Below are positions 9,087 through 18,335 of a stretch of 64,000 nucleotides of DNA, in pieces. Position numbers and translations under genes: made by a program. Below the pieces are notes generated by a model. That model did no database searches and was not told where the DNA came from. It was given only the letters and a program-made list of their open reading frames with translations. Each line of letters starts with the position of its first letter. The stretch's first letter is position 1. Source of the stretch: Parvibaculum sp041688015 (lineage in GTDB: Bacteria; Pseudomonadota; Alphaproteobacteria; Parvibaculales; Parvibaculaceae); assembly GCA_041688015.1 (NCBI GenBank), contig JBDNIY010000001.1, forward strand, positions 496,001 to 560,000. The letters run 5' to 3'.

Positions 9087-10373
9087 ATGAGTGATCTGAA
9101 ACATCATCCACTAGCTCCTTTCATGCTGCGCCGTAAGGGCGGACATAACGAGAGCCATCTGTCGGTAGAACGTATCCTCCACGCCGCGCGGTTTTCGATT
9201 GAACGCCCACCAAGCGCCGACATCATTGTGCTTGAGAACGCCGACGCGTTAATGCCCTTTACACCGGCATTGAACGAACTTGCGGCGTCGTCAACCGACA
9301 GCAATCCGCTGTTTGAGACAGCCACGCTCAAAGCCGCTATGCAGCATCTTGGTGGTGCTGGCAGAGCCCAAATTGCGCTGGTTTGGAGCAAGGGCAATGG
9401 CGAACAACCACGCCAATTGATCGGTGTTTTTCCCTACACGGCACGTCGTTTCTATCTCGGGCTGCCGATTGTGACTTGGTCAATCTGGACGCATATTCAT
9501 AGTTTTCTGGCGACACCGCTTGTTCGCTCGGGCTTTGAACACAGTGCCATTCGCCGCTTTCTAGCCTTTGCCGATCAATCGGGAGCGCCCCTCATGCGCT
9601 TCCCGTTGTTTCAGGCGGATGGTGCATTCTCACCGGCATTGACAGAGCTCATCACCGAGCGTGCCAGCCCGTCTGTTGAAACGGATCGCCATAACCGCGC
9701 CTTCCTAGATGCAAGCCTGCCTGCTGAGACATATCTCGCTACCCACATGCGTAAAAAGAAACGCAAGGAATACAACCGTCTCTGGAATCGGTTGTCGGAA
9801 ATGGGTGAGCTTGCCTTTGAAGCACCGAACGCGAATCTCGATTTTACGCGCTGGCTTCAGGATTTTTTTGCGCTGGAGCGTAGCGGCTGGAAAGGCAAGC
9901 GCGGTACGGCACTAGCAGAGCGACCAAACGAGCGAGATTTTTTTGAAAGCATGTGTCGCCATGCGCTGGCCGATGGAAAATTTCACGCTGCGCAGATCAC
10001 GCTGGATGGAAAGCCGATAGCGATGCTGGCGAGCTTCATCGCGGGTGGCGGGGCCTATAGTTTCAAAATCGCCTATAATGAAGACTATGCGCGCTATTCA
10101 CCCGGCGCCCTTCTGATGATGAAGGCCATCGATGCTTTCCATGCCGATCCCCGGATTGCCTGGGTCGATAGCTGCGCCATTCCCAATCACCCAATGATTG
10201 ATCACATTTGGGCAGAGCGCCGCGCTATGCGCGAAGTGAATGTGGCGACCACTCATATGCTGAGCCCTTGGCTCATAGTCTATTCAGGCCACATGACACG
10301 CATCAGTAATCGGCTTTGGTCCGGTTTGCGTCAAATTTATCATCGTCTTCGAAAGGAGGTTGAACGTGGTTGA
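9087..10373 (+). CDS. Second FemAB/BioF2-type GNAT acyltransferase
   Basis: A 428-residue protein related in layout to the acyltransferase at 6361. The C-terminal core includes the basic stretch MRKKKRKEYNRLWNRL, the segment RSGWKGKRGTALAERP, and late motifs AYNEDYARYSPGALLMM and WVDSCAIPNHPMIDHIW. The frame opens at TTG 9075, but ATG 9087 (MSDLKHHP) with a GGAAAA-type site is preferred. Its end overlaps the cupin gene by 8 bases, which points to translational coupling. It probably modifies the exopolysaccharide or its precursor; the specific reaction is not known. Confidence 0.8.
   Translation: MSDLKHHPLAPFMLRRKGGHNESHLSVERILHAARFSIERPPSADIIVLENADALMPFTPALNELAASSTDSNPLFETATLKAAMQHLGGAGRAQIALVWSKGNGEQPRQLIGVFPYTARRFYLGLPIVTWSIWTHIHSFLATPLVRSGFEHSAIRRFLAFADQSGAPLMRFPLFQADGAFSPALTELITERASPSVETDRHNRAFLDASLPAETYLATHMRKKKRKEYNRLWNRLSEMGELAFEAPNANLDFTRWLQDFFALERSGWKGKRGTALAERPNERDFFESMCRHALADGKFHAAQITLDGKPIAMLASFIAGGGAYSFKIAYNEDYARYSPGALLMMKAIDAFHADPRIAWVDSCAIPNHPMIDHIWAERRAMREVNVATTHMLSPWLIVYSGHMTRISNRLWSGLRQIYHRLRKEVERG
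10352..10360 (+). promoter_or_regulatory. Strong ribosome binding site that sets the cupin start
   Basis: AAAGGAGGT lies at 10352-10360 inside the end of the acyltransferase gene. It is correctly spaced for GTG at 10366 but touches the TTG at 10360, so GTG 10366 is the better start for the downstream gene. Confidence 0.75.
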
Positions 10374-11271
10374 TCTCATCACAATGGAACCAGAAATGAT
10401 CGGCGACAAAATGCCGACAAAATCATTTCGGCTGAAACATACGCTGAGCGAGCATCCTTTGTTTAATCTTGAGCGTCTGGCGCGGCTTGCCGCTAGTTTG
10501 CCCGCCGATCAGGTCGAGTTTAATGGGCCGGTTCAACCCAATCAGGACCCTAAATTGACGCCGCAAAACGGCCTGAGCGCAGAAGAGACCGTGCGCCGCA
10601 TCGAGGACTGCCAGTCTTGGATGGTCATCAAGAATTGCGAGACCGACCCTGAATACAAAGCTCTGCTGGATGCCTGCCTTGATCAGGTGGCCGCACAGAG
10701 CGGCGGCGTGATGGGCGGAGCCAAGAAACGGCAGGCGTATATTTTTGTGACGTCACCCAACAATATGGTGCCACTTCATATGGATCCCGAATACAACTTC
10801 CTGCTACAGGTGCGCGGCACAAAACGCATGTCGTTGTTCGACCATAAAGACGCGGTTATTGTGAGTGAAGAACAGCTTGAACTTTATCCCGGAAAACACC
10901 GAAATCTAATCTATCGGGACGAGTTTGAGGCGACCGCTACCCAACAACATCTCAAACCCGGTGACAGTATTTTTGTGCCACTGTTTGATCCGCATTGGGT
11001 TCAGAATGGCCCGGAGGTTTCGGTGTCCTTCTCGGTCACGTGGCATACGGACCATTCTTTACGGATGGTGAAACTTTCCTATGTCAATGCGGGCCTGCGC
11101 CGCCTCGGTTTGCCTCAGGCAAGCGCCAGCGTTCATCCGGTCCTTGATTCTATCAAGGTGGCCGCTTATGGCGTGGCACGATTTGGCTATGATCTGGTGA
11201 AGTGCGTGCTGAGCAAACGTAAAAAGGCTGCTGCGTTACTCTTTGGCGGTGATGCTGCAGCTATCAACTAA
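10366..11271 (+). CDS. Cupin/JmjC-like Fe(II)-2-oxoglutarate oxygenase-type protein
   Basis: A 301-residue protein with the cupin_8/JmjC-like double-stranded beta-helix pattern. The metal triad can be read as H138-M-D140 in VPLHMDPEYN and H210 in FDPHWVQNG. These are the residues expected for Fe(II) in 2-oxoglutarate-dependent hydroxylases. About 60 residues after the cupin core include SIKVAAYGVARFGYDLV, which may be amphipathic. The start is GTG 10366, fixed by a strong ribosome site, with an 8-base overlap with the acyltransferase. Its place in an exopolysaccharide operon suggests hydroxylation of a glycan, lipid carrier or protein of this pathway. That is inference; proteins of this type are often annotated only as cupin-like. 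Confidence 0.8.
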   Translation: MVDLITMEPEMIGDKMPTKSFRLKHTLSEHPLFNLERLARLAASLPADQVEFNGPVQPNQDPKLTPQNGLSAEETVRRIEDCQSWMVIKNCETDPEYKALLDACLDQVAAQSGGVMGGAKKRQAYIFVTSPNNMVPLHMDPEYNFLLQVRGTKRMSLFDHKDAVIVSEEQLELYPGKHRNLIYRDEFEATATQQHLKPGDSIFVPLFDPHWVQNGPEVSVSFSVTWHTDHSLRMVKLSYVNAGLRRLGLPQASASVHPVLDSIKVAAYGVARFGYDLVKCVLSKRKKAAALLFGGDAAAIN

Positions 11272-11280
11272 AGAGTGAGA

Positions 11281-13473
11281 TCATGCGGCGCGATTGGGGC
11301 GCGCTGTATATTCCTCGATCACGCTGTCGGTGTAACGCCTATAGCGCCGCAGATCGACGCGCGTTAGCAATATGCCGACGCGACGACCGCTAGCACCTGA
11401 CAGCATTTTCAGAACCCGGCCCACAACACGACGGCTTGTCGCTGACCAACGTGTCACAAGCACCGTGACGTCCATCATCTTGGCCAATACTTTAGCGTCG
11501 GCCGCGGCCATCACGGGTGGGCTGTCGATGATGACAAAATCATATGTCTGTTCGAGCGCCTTCAATACCCATTGCATCTGCGATGAGGCGAGGGCTGCCG
11601 TCGGATTGGCAATAGGACCGCCCGCCTGAATAACATGCGCGTAGCTACCAAAATCCTGCCGAATGACTTGCGCAAAGGCGGCGCGGCCTGTGAGCAATTC
11701 GCTGAGGCCAGCCTGTTCGGGCATACCCAATGTCAGATGCACAGAGGGTGAGCGCATATCGGCGTCAAGCAAGAGCGTGCGGTAGCCGCCCATGGCAAGA
11801 ATGCGGGCGAGGCTCGCGGCCGTCGAGGTCTTGCCCTCGTCTTTTTGCGAGGACGTAATGAGGACGGTCCGGGCACGTCGATCACCGACGCGCGCCAGCA
11901 TGACATTGCCTTGCAGACCCCGGATAGCTTCGGCATAGAGCCCCAAAGGCTCGCGTTGCACATCGCCTGCCGGGCCACCCTGCGCAAAGCGACCCAATTC
12001 AGGTGTGAGACCAAGAAAGGGCGTGCTGGTGACGCGCTCGACCTGTTCGGCAGTTCGAAAGCCGCGCGAGAAGACTTCGGCGAATACGCTAATGATGAGA
12101 GACAAGAACAGCCCGGCAAAAATGGCGAGGGTCAGAACCTCACCCTTCTTGGGGAATGTTGGCTCGGATAATTCCTGCGCCCGCGAGACGATGGTCGCAT
12201 TGGATGTGCGCGCATCAGCCTCTGCTCGCGCATTGGCTTCCTCGTAGCGTTTGAGGAAACTCTCGAGCAGGGATCGGTTGGTGGACGCATCGCGCTCAAG
12301 CGCGCGCAATTTGACTTCATCTTGATTGAGTGAGCCCATGCGCGCCTGAAGACGCTTCAGGCTTGAACGCAGCGAGGCAACACGTGCGCTTGAGACACGG
12401 GCGTCGTTTGCCAGTCCCTGAATGACCTTATTGACTTCCTTGCTGATCTGCGCGCCAAGATCATTGAGGTTCGCTCGCGCAGAAATCATCTTGGGATGTG
12501 AAGGTAAATAGGTTTCGCTCATCTGAGCAATATCAGCCCGAAGCGCAACCTCTTGCTGACGCAGACTTTGAATGAGTGACGACTGGAGCACAGCGGCAGC
12601 CGAATTGACAGCCTTGCCCTCGGCCACAAGGCTGCGGGCGTTTTCAAGCTTGGCTTCCGTTTCGGCGCGTTCGGCTTCGGCTTGAGACAACTGGGAATTG
12701 AGGTCGGTCAATTGCTGCCGGGGCACAGTCGAGCCATTGGTCAGAAATAGCCCGGAATCGCTGCGGTACGCCTCGACGGCAGCTTCTGAACTTTGGACCT
12801 TAACGCGGAGGTCCTCGATCTGTTGGCCGAGCCATTTGGTAGCTTCGGCGTTGAGATTGTTCTTCTGCTTGATTTGCTGAGCAATATATAGCTCTGGCAG
12901 GCGGTTAGCGATTTTTGCCGCCATGCGCGCGCTTGAAGAGGTGAAGGACAGAGCGACAACGCGCGATGTGCCTTTCTGATAGACGGAAAGTTTCGACAGC
13001 ACACGGTCAATCATGCGTTCATTGTCGGGCACGCCGGGTCGGCGGTCGAGTTCACCGGACAGACGTCCCAGTGCGCTGGTGCGCAGCACCGGATTGAATT
13101 CAGGGCTGCTGGCAAGGTTTAGATCGGCGATCAAGCGCGCAATCAAGGGCCGGGACGTCAGAAGTTGAATTTCGCTCTGAATGGTCTCAGCGTCCGGCGG
13201 TGTCGGTGTACTGTTAGCATCGAAATTGGAGATCTCGCCGGCGCGCGTCGAAAGCAAAATTCGGCTTTCGACAGTATAGGTAGGCGTCACGGTCAAAATC
13301 CAGACCGCGGCCAGCGCCATGAAGCCGACGAAGGCGACGAGGATCAATTCCTTGCGGGCCCAGATTCCGCGCAGCAGTTCCCACGGCGAAATGTCGCTGG
13401 CGCCGGGCGCATCTGGCGCAGCGCGACGGCGGTCGCCAAAGGATACGGTCGGTGGACTTTGAATGTTGCTCAT
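11281..13473 (-). CDS. Exopolysaccharide chain-length regulator / tyrosine autokinase (Wzz-Wzc type)
   Basis: A 730-residue inner-membrane BY-kinase combining a Wzz chain-length domain with a cytoplasmic tyrosine kinase. The first membrane helix is at about 42-62, then comes a long coiled-coil periplasmic region, and a second helix (TLAIFAGLFLSLIISVFAEV) precedes the kinase. Walker A is SSQKDEGKTS (541-550), Walker A' is LLLDADMRSP, and Walker B is FVIIDSPPV. The C-terminus carries a small tyrosine cluster (Y711, Y714, Y722), the autophosphorylation site in this family. The ATG at 13473 (MSNIQSPP) has GGAG just upstream and is chosen over the TTG-led longer frame to 13545. It is divergent from the Wza-like gene, its usual export partner. 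Confidence 0.93.
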   Translation of the reverse strand: MSNIQSPPTVSFGDRRRAAPDAPGASDISPWELLRGIWARKELILVAFVGFMALAAVWILTVTPTYTVESRILLSTRAGEISNFDANSTPTPPDAETIQSEIQLLTSRPLIARLIADLNLASSPEFNPVLRTSALGRLSGELDRRPGVPDNERMIDRVLSKLSVYQKGTSRVVALSFTSSSARMAAKIANRLPELYIAQQIKQKNNLNAEATKWLGQQIEDLRVKVQSSEAAVEAYRSDSGLFLTNGSTVPRQQLTDLNSQLSQAEAERAETEAKLENARSLVAEGKAVNSAAAVLQSSLIQSLRQQEVALRADIAQMSETYLPSHPKMISARANLNDLGAQISKEVNKVIQGLANDARVSSARVASLRSSLKRLQARMGSLNQDEVKLRALERDASTNRSLLESFLKRYEEANARAEADARTSNATIVSRAQELSEPTFPKKGEVLTLAIFAGLFLSLIISVFAEVFSRGFRTAEQVERVTSTPFLGLTPELGRFAQGGPAGDVQREPLGLYAEAIRGLQGNVMLARVGDRRARTVLITSSQKDEGKTSTAASLARILAMGGYRTLLLDADMRSPSVHLTLGMPEQAGLSELLTGRAAFAQVIRQDFGSYAHVIQAGGPIANPTAALASSQMQWVLKALEQTYDFVIIDSPPVMAAADAKVLAKMMDVTVLVTRWSATSRRVVGRVLKMLSGASGRRVGILLTRVDLRRYRRYTDSVIEEYTARPNRAA

Positions 13474-13554
13474 GCTCTCCGCCCGCAGTTCGCGGGATTG
13501 TGATCCCTTGAGTAGACCTGCCTTAGGTAACGGAAGCCTTAACAATGGTTCAAG

Positions 13555-13571
13555 TCACATTGAAAATGTGA
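13555..13571. promoter_or_regulatory. Palindrome in the divergent exopolysaccharide promoter region
   Basis: TCACATT and AATGTGA form a perfect 7-bp dyad around a 3-base centre, five bases upstream of a possible -35 box. Its position between the divergent wzc-like and wza-like genes suits a regulator-binding site, but no regulator is identified. Confidence 0.4.
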
Positions 13572-13575
13572 ATTG

Positions 13576-13604
13576 TTGCAAACCCTTGCGCCGGAAAATA
13601 GACA
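13576..13604 (+). promoter_or_regulatory. Candidate promoter for the wza-like operon
   Basis: TTGCAA at 13576-13581 and TAGACA at 13599-13604 are 17 bases apart, upstream of the export lipoprotein gene. The -10 match is moderate. Confidence 0.35.
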
Positions 13605-13687
13605 ATTTAGGGGCCAAACCTTTCCGAAAAATTTACCACTCCCGCCTAGGGTCAAAGCGAGACAGATTGGATAAGGATCATGGGCAA

Positions 13688-14272
13688 ATGGCTCGCCAGA
13701 ACTCTGCGGCAAGGGCGCTGCTTTTAGGTGCCACACTGGCTTTCGCGTTTGGCGGGCTTACTGGATGCGCGTCAGGCCGTTCAGATACGCACCTCAAAGC
13801 AAGCGACAGCACAGAACCTTACACCTTAGACAGCGGCGACAAGCTGCGTGTCACGGTCTTTGGGCAACCTGATCTCAGTGGCGATTTTGCAGTGGATGGC
13901 AGCGGCACCATTTCCATGCCGCTCATTCCTCCGGTCGCCGCCGGCGGCCTCACCACCAACGAACTTCAAGCAAGTATCGCTGATGCGCTGGGGCGTACAT
14001 TGTTGCGTAATCCAAATGTCAGCGTGCAAGTCACTGAATTCCGGCCGTTCTTCATCCTCGGTGAAGTGATCAAGGCGGGACAATATCCCTTCGTCAACGG
14101 CATGACGGTGCAAAGCGCGGTCGCCATTGCGGGGGGTTTTAGCTACCGCGCTTCGCAAAGCTCTGTCCACGTTACCCGAAAGGTGGGCAATCGAATGGTT
14201 GAATTGGACATTCCCACCAATGCGCCCGTGCGCCCCGGCGACACGATACTTGTGGGAGAGCGATATTTCTGA
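13688..14272 (+). CDS. Polysaccharide export lipoprotein (Wza/BexD-type)
   Basis: A 194-residue outer-membrane polysaccharide export protein, short for Wza but normal for many alphaproteobacterial versions. A lipoprotein signal ends in the lipobox LTGC at residues 22-25. The Poly_export domain starts with YTLDSGDKLRVTVFGQPDLS, and a single SLBB domain follows (FFILGEVIKAGQYPFVNGMT). It would form the outer-membrane exit channel with the Wzc-type protein encoded divergently. The start at ATG 13688 gives a proper signal peptide and has AGGA upstream; the frame is open much further upstream but lacks a reason to start there. The stop overlaps the next start by one base (TGATG). Confidence 0.92.
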   Translation: MARQNSAARALLLGATLAFAFGGLTGCASGRSDTHLKASDSTEPYTLDSGDKLRVTVFGQPDLSGDFAVDGSGTISMPLIPPVAAGGLTTNELQASIADALGRTLLRNPNVSVQVTEFRPFFILGEVIKAGQYPFVNGMTVQSAVAIAGGFSYRASQSSVHVTRKVGNRMVELDIPTNAPVRPGDTILVGERYF

Positions 14273-15465
14273 TGTCTGAAATCGTGTCAAAACAAAAGAA
14301 CGTTATGCATATCCTGCATGTTTTCCGGGCTCCGCTGGGTGGGCTTTTTCGCCATGTCTGCGATTTGGCCGAAGGCCAGAAGCGAGCCGGCCACAAAGTC
14401 GGAATCATTTGCGGGAATATCTCCGACGATGAAGTCGCTGCCGCAAAGCTCGCCAAGCTCGGGCGGCATTGCGATCTCGGTATCCACACATTTCAGATGA
14501 GCCGGGTGCCCGGTGTTGATGATCTAGCAAATATGGCGCGGATGATTTCAGTTGTTCGCCGACTGCGCGCCGATGTTATCCACGGCCACGGCGCTAAGGG
14601 CGGCGCCTATGTCCGCCTATTGCCGCGCATGGCCGGTGGAGTTCGTATTTACACGCCGCATGGCGGATCGCTGCATTTCGACCGTCGCAAGCTCTCAGGC
14701 GCTGCTGTTCTTGCGATTGAGCGCATGATACGGCATCGCACCGACGCTTTCATCTTTGAATCTGATTTCAGTTTGCGTGCCTTCGGCAAGAAAGTCGGAG
14801 ACCCTTCGTCTTTTTACAGCGTCATCCACAATGGTGTGAGCGAATCCGAATTTGTGCCGGTGGTGCAGCGCGATGAGGCCGCTGATTTCATTTTCATCGG
14901 CGAGCTGCGTGAGCTGAAGGGTATTGGCACGCTGATCGATGCCGCCATGTTGGCCGGTCACAAGATGCATCTACGTATTGTTGGCTCTGGGCCTGATCGC
15001 GCACGATTTGAGGTGCAAGCGACCGACGTCCCGCCCTGCGTTAAGATTGAATTCATGGGATCAATGCCCGCGCGTGAGGCTTTCGCACTTGGACGTAATG
15101 TCGTTGTGCCGTCCTATCATGAATCTCTGCCCTATATTGTGCTTGAGGCCGCCGCCGCCAATATGCCGGTTATTGCCACGCATGTCGGTGGCATGGCTGA
15201 GATATTCGGGCCGGATTCACGGACGCTCATCAGCCCATATGACATCGGTGGTCTAGCCGACCGGCTACGCCATGCGATCAATCATCCCGATGAAATGACA
15301 GCACTTGCTGAACGTTTGCGCTCGCGTGTGCGTGCAGAGTTTTCCGCCGCCCAGATGATCGACAGCGTGGATGCGCTCTATCGTCGTCTTACCGAAAGCA
15401 GAGTGGAAAAGAGCGTTGACCGCGGAGCGGAAGTGCATGATGGCATTGAGGGAGTGCCTCTATGA
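14272..15465 (+). CDS. Glycosyltransferase family 4
   Basis: A 397-residue GT-B glycosyltransferase. The N-terminal domain begins MHILHVFRAPLGGLFRHVCD, with the acceptor-side Gly-rich loop, and contains HGHGAKGG. The C-terminal nucleotide-sugar domain has FIGELRELKGIGTLIDA and the family E-x7-E region VVPSYHESLPYIVLEAAA. It would add a hexose to the lipid-linked repeat unit in the cytoplasm. It starts on the TGATG overlap with the export lipoprotein, and its end overlaps the sugar-phosphate transferase by 4 bases (ATGA), so the three are translationally coupled. It is the only intact elongating glycosyltransferase in this locus. Confidence 0.92.
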   Translation: MSEIVSKQKNVMHILHVFRAPLGGLFRHVCDLAEGQKRAGHKVGIICGNISDDEVAAAKLAKLGRHCDLGIHTFQMSRVPGVDDLANMARMISVVRRLRADVIHGHGAKGGAYVRLLPRMAGGVRIYTPHGGSLHFDRRKLSGAAVLAIERMIRHRTDAFIFESDFSLRAFGKKVGDPSSFYSVIHNGVSESEFVPVVQRDEAADFIFIGELRELKGIGTLIDAAMLAGHKMHLRIVGSGPDRARFEVQATDVPPCVKIEFMGSMPAREAFALGRNVVVPSYHESLPYIVLEAAAANMPVIATHVGGMAEIFGPDSRTLISPYDIGGLADRLRHAINHPDEMTALAERLRSRVRAEFSAAQMIDSVDALYRRLTESRVEKSVDRGAEVHDGIEGVPL

Positions 15466-17015
15466 GTGACGATCAGACGCCTCATCGCAAGCTAGATGCA
15501 TCATCTCGCGTTGCGTCTGCTGACGCGGGATCCGGCACGGCGAGCCGACGCGAGGGCCACATTCATGGGGCCACTCCGACCTATGAACGGCGCGCTTCGA
15601 TTGTGCCAATGGTTTCGCCTTCGGTGATCCAAGGGTCCATGCGAATGGTCGACGCCTTTCTGGCCGTGGCATTGGGTATGCTAGTTTATCGAGGCTATGT
15701 TGGCGATGATTTGGCGGTTCAGCATCTTCTCTATTATCCAATCATTTTTTCTGTCGCTGCATTTGTCGTTGTCATATTTCAGCTGAGCGGTCTTTATCGG
15801 ATTCCGATTCTGCAGCGCACCTTCATGCAGATCGGACGGGTGTGCCTGGGCTGGACCGCTGCTTTCGTCACGCTCATGGTCGTCGGCTTTTTGCTGAAAA
15901 TAAGTGACGACATTTCGCGCGTCTGGATCGTGAGCTGGTATGCCGGTGGTCTTGGGAGCATTCTTGTCGTACGGGCCGGGGTGAGTGCACTGGTTCGTTA
16001 CTGGATGAAGACAGGCCGCCTTGAACGCCGGGTGGTCATCGTCGGCGGTGGAGAGCGCGGTCTACGCCTCATTGAGGCCTTACGCGCAACGTCGACCACG
16101 GATATCAAGATTTGCGGCGTTTTTGATGATCGCGGCGATCAAAGGGTGCCTGATGATATTGCAGGCTATCCCAAACTTGGCACGGTCAATGAGCTTGTTC
16201 GCTTTGCGCGATCAAACCGCATCGATCTGCTCATCATGGCTCTGCCGTTATCGGCCGAACGCCGCGTGCTGGAAATGATGCGGAAACTCTGGGTTCTGCC
16301 TGTTGACATCCGCCTGTCGGCACTTGATGCGCCTTTACGAATGACAGCAGGAACCTACTCCTATGTCGGTAACGTTCCTTTTTTTAATCTCTACGATAAA
16401 CCACTGTCGGATTGGGACTATGTACTGAAGGTTATTGAAGATCGTTTTCTGGCGGCGGTCTTCCTGCTCGTCCTGTCCCCCTTGTTTGCCTGTATTGCCA
16501 TTGCCATCAAGCTGGACAGCAAGGGCCCTGTGTTTTTCAAGCAGCGCCGTTATGGCTTCAACAATGAACTGGTAGAAGTCTATAAGTTCCGCACGCTCAA
16601 ACATGAAAATGCCGATGCCGATGCCGCCAAACTCGTCACTGCCAATGATGATCGTGTCACGCGCGTGGGGCGTTTTCTGCGGCGTTCGAGCTTTGATGAA
16701 CTGCCCCAATTCATCACCGTTCTCAAGGGAGGAATGTCCATCGTTGGGCCTCGCCCTCATGCCATCCTGGCCAAGGCCGGAGACGAACTCTACGGCGACG
16801 TTGTTGACGGCTACTTCGCGCGTCATCGTGTGAAGCCCGGCATCACCGGTTGGGCGCAAGTTAATGGTTGGCGAGGCGAGACAGATACACGCGAAAAAAT
16901 TCAGCGGCGGACCGAGCACGACCTCTATTATATCGAAAACTGGTCCTTCCTTCTTGACCTCTACATCATCGCGCGCACGCCGCTCGCCATGGTGCAGGGA
17001 GAAAATGCATTCTGA
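15462..17015 (+). CDS. Polyprenyl glycosylphosphotransferase initiating exopolysaccharide synthesis
   Basis: A 517-residue WcaJ/ExoY-type enzyme that transfers a sugar phosphate to undecaprenyl phosphate. The N-terminal part has four to five membrane helices (about 55-170), then a CoA-binding-like Rossmann domain (VVIVGGGERGLRLIEALR). A further membrane segment (FLAAVFLLVLSPLFACIAIA) is followed by the catalytic bacterial sugar-transferase domain: KFRT, RVGRFLRRSSFDELPQ, and the late KPGITGWAQVNGWRGETD. The first 50 residues are polar and probably disordered. It is coupled to the upstream glycosyltransferase by an ATGA overlap. The sugar is likely glucose or galactose, which the sequence alone does not settle. 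Confidence 0.95.
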   Translation: MSDDQTPHRKLDASSRVASADAGSGTASRREGHIHGATPTYERRASIVPMVSPSVIQGSMRMVDAFLAVALGMLVYRGYVGDDLAVQHLLYYPIIFSVAAFVVVIFQLSGLYRIPILQRTFMQIGRVCLGWTAAFVTLMVVGFLLKISDDISRVWIVSWYAGGLGSILVVRAGVSALVRYWMKTGRLERRVVIVGGGERGLRLIEALRATSTTDIKICGVFDDRGDQRVPDDIAGYPKLGTVNELVRFARSNRIDLLIMALPLSAERRVLEMMRKLWVLPVDIRLSALDAPLRMTAGTYSYVGNVPFFNLYDKPLSDWDYVLKVIEDRFLAAVFLLVLSPLFACIAIAIKLDSKGPVFFKQRRYGFNNELVEVYKFRTLKHENADADAAKLVTANDDRVTRVGRFLRRSSFDELPQFITVLKGGMSIVGPRPHAILAKAGDELYGDVVDGYFARHRVKPGITGWAQVNGWRGETDTREKIQRRTEHDLYYIENWSFLLDLYIIARTPLAMVQGENAF

Positions 17016-17027
17016 GAGAGAGCAGCG

Positions 17028-18335
17028 ATGGATGGATGGACATCATATGAGCAAGGAAACGCACAACAGGAGCCGTCCCCAACATTCCGTTGGAGCGAGC
17101 GGCTGGGCGATGTTCTAATTTTTTTGGTTATTTTTTCCAGCTTCTACCAAAGGAGCGCACCAGGAGAGAGCAAGCCGGTTCTATTCGATCTTTTGCTGAT
17201 CGGTTGCATGGGTTTCTTTTTCGCGCTGGGGCTCAAAATTCCACGTGGTTTAGTTTGGCCAGCGTCCATGTGGGGGCTGGTGTTGGCGGGTTATGGCATT
17301 GGCGGCATGTCGGCTGTGTATCTCGACAAAGTGCGCGAATTCATTGAGGTCGCTGCCTATCTCACCTGCGCCTTCATCTTCTTTGCAAGCTATGTGTTTG
17401 TCGCGCCAGAGCGCAGAATGCGTTTGATTTTCAATGCCTATACTGCCGGCGCAATTGTGGCGGCTTGTGCGGGTATCGCCGGTTATTTCGGTTTAAGCCC
17501 GTCATCGCTCAACTTCACCTTGTTCGGGCGAGCAATGGGCACGTTCAACGATCCTAATGTCTTCGGACCTTATCTAATCGCACCGACGCTCTATCTTGGC
17601 CTGCGTTTGAGTAAGGCCAAAAGTCCAATGGCATTGTTACTCATCCCTCTGATGGGCCTTCTTGTGCTGGGGATTTTGCTCAGCTTCTCGCGCGGCGCGT
17701 GGGGGAATTTTCTTCTGTCAGGCGTGGTCTTCCTTGCCTTGACGCTGATGACCTCGCGTTCAGCGGCTCAATCGGCGCGTCTTATCTTATTTGCAGCCTT
17801 CATGGGTGTCATGATTGTTGGTGTTGTCGGTGTGGCACTCTCAACACCAAAGGTCGAACAACTTTTCGAACAGCGGGCCACTCTGGTTCAGGCCTATGAT
17901 GTCGGAAATGAAGGGCGCTTTGAAAGCCAACGTCAGGCGTTCATCATGGCTGTCAAAAATCCACTCGGCATCGGACCTGAGCAGTGGGCGACGATCAATA
18001 AACTCGACACGCATAATGTCTATCTCAACATTTTTGTGGCTGGCGGGTTCCTGGCGGTTATCGGATTTCTCTGCTTCATTGTGCATACGTTTGTCGCTGG
18101 CAAACGTGCAATTACAACCATTTCCGCCGGACAGGACATTCTTATCGTTTCGTTTGCCTGTCTCGTCGGCCACATGGCAGAAGCCTTCATCATCGATGTC
18201 GATAACTGGCGCCATTTATTTTTGCTATTCGGTCTGACCTGGGGCGGCATTCTGGCGGCGCAGGCCGAAGCGCTTGCGCCACCGCGGCGCACACCGCGCA
18301 ATAATGGTCAGATGATTTCGGGGTTTCCGGGGTGA
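17028..18335 (+). CDS. O-antigen ligase / Wzy-type polymerase family membrane protein
   Basis: A 435-residue polytopic protein with about 11-12 hydrophobic helices. A large periplasmic loop (about residues 280-330, after GVALSTPKVEQLFEQRATLV) contains the H/E-rich segment GIGPEQWATINKLDTHNVYL typical of the Wzy_C family. It probably polymerises repeat units, since the locus has a flippase and Wzc. A ligase role is also possible. It follows the initiating transferase after 12 bases, and its stop overlaps the next reading frame (GTGA). Confidence 0.87.
   Translation: MDGWTSYEQGNAQQEPSPTFRWSERLGDVLIFLVIFSSFYQRSAPGESKPVLFDLLLIGCMGFFFALGLKIPRGLVWPASMWGLVLAGYGIGGMSAVYLDKVREFIEVAAYLTCAFIFFASYVFVAPERRMRLIFNAYTAGAIVAACAGIAGYFGLSPSSLNFTLFGRAMGTFNDPNVFGPYLIAPTLYLGLRLSKAKSPMALLLIPLMGLLVLGILLSFSRGAWGNFLLSGVVFLALTLMTSRSAAQSARLILFAAFMGVMIVGVVGVALSTPKVEQLFEQRATLVQAYDVGNEGRFESQRQAFIMAVKNPLGIGPEQWATINKLDTHNVYLNIFVAGGFLAVIGFLCFIVHTFVAGKRAITTISAGQDILIVSFACLVGHMAEAFIIDVDNWRHLFLLFGLTWGGILAAQAEALAPPRRTPRNNGQMISGFPG

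Noticed and set aside
5086..11271. PEP-CTERM/exosortase locus
   Set aside because: The deacetylase and FemAB-type genes fit, but no exosortase or PEP-CTERM protein is seen in the window.
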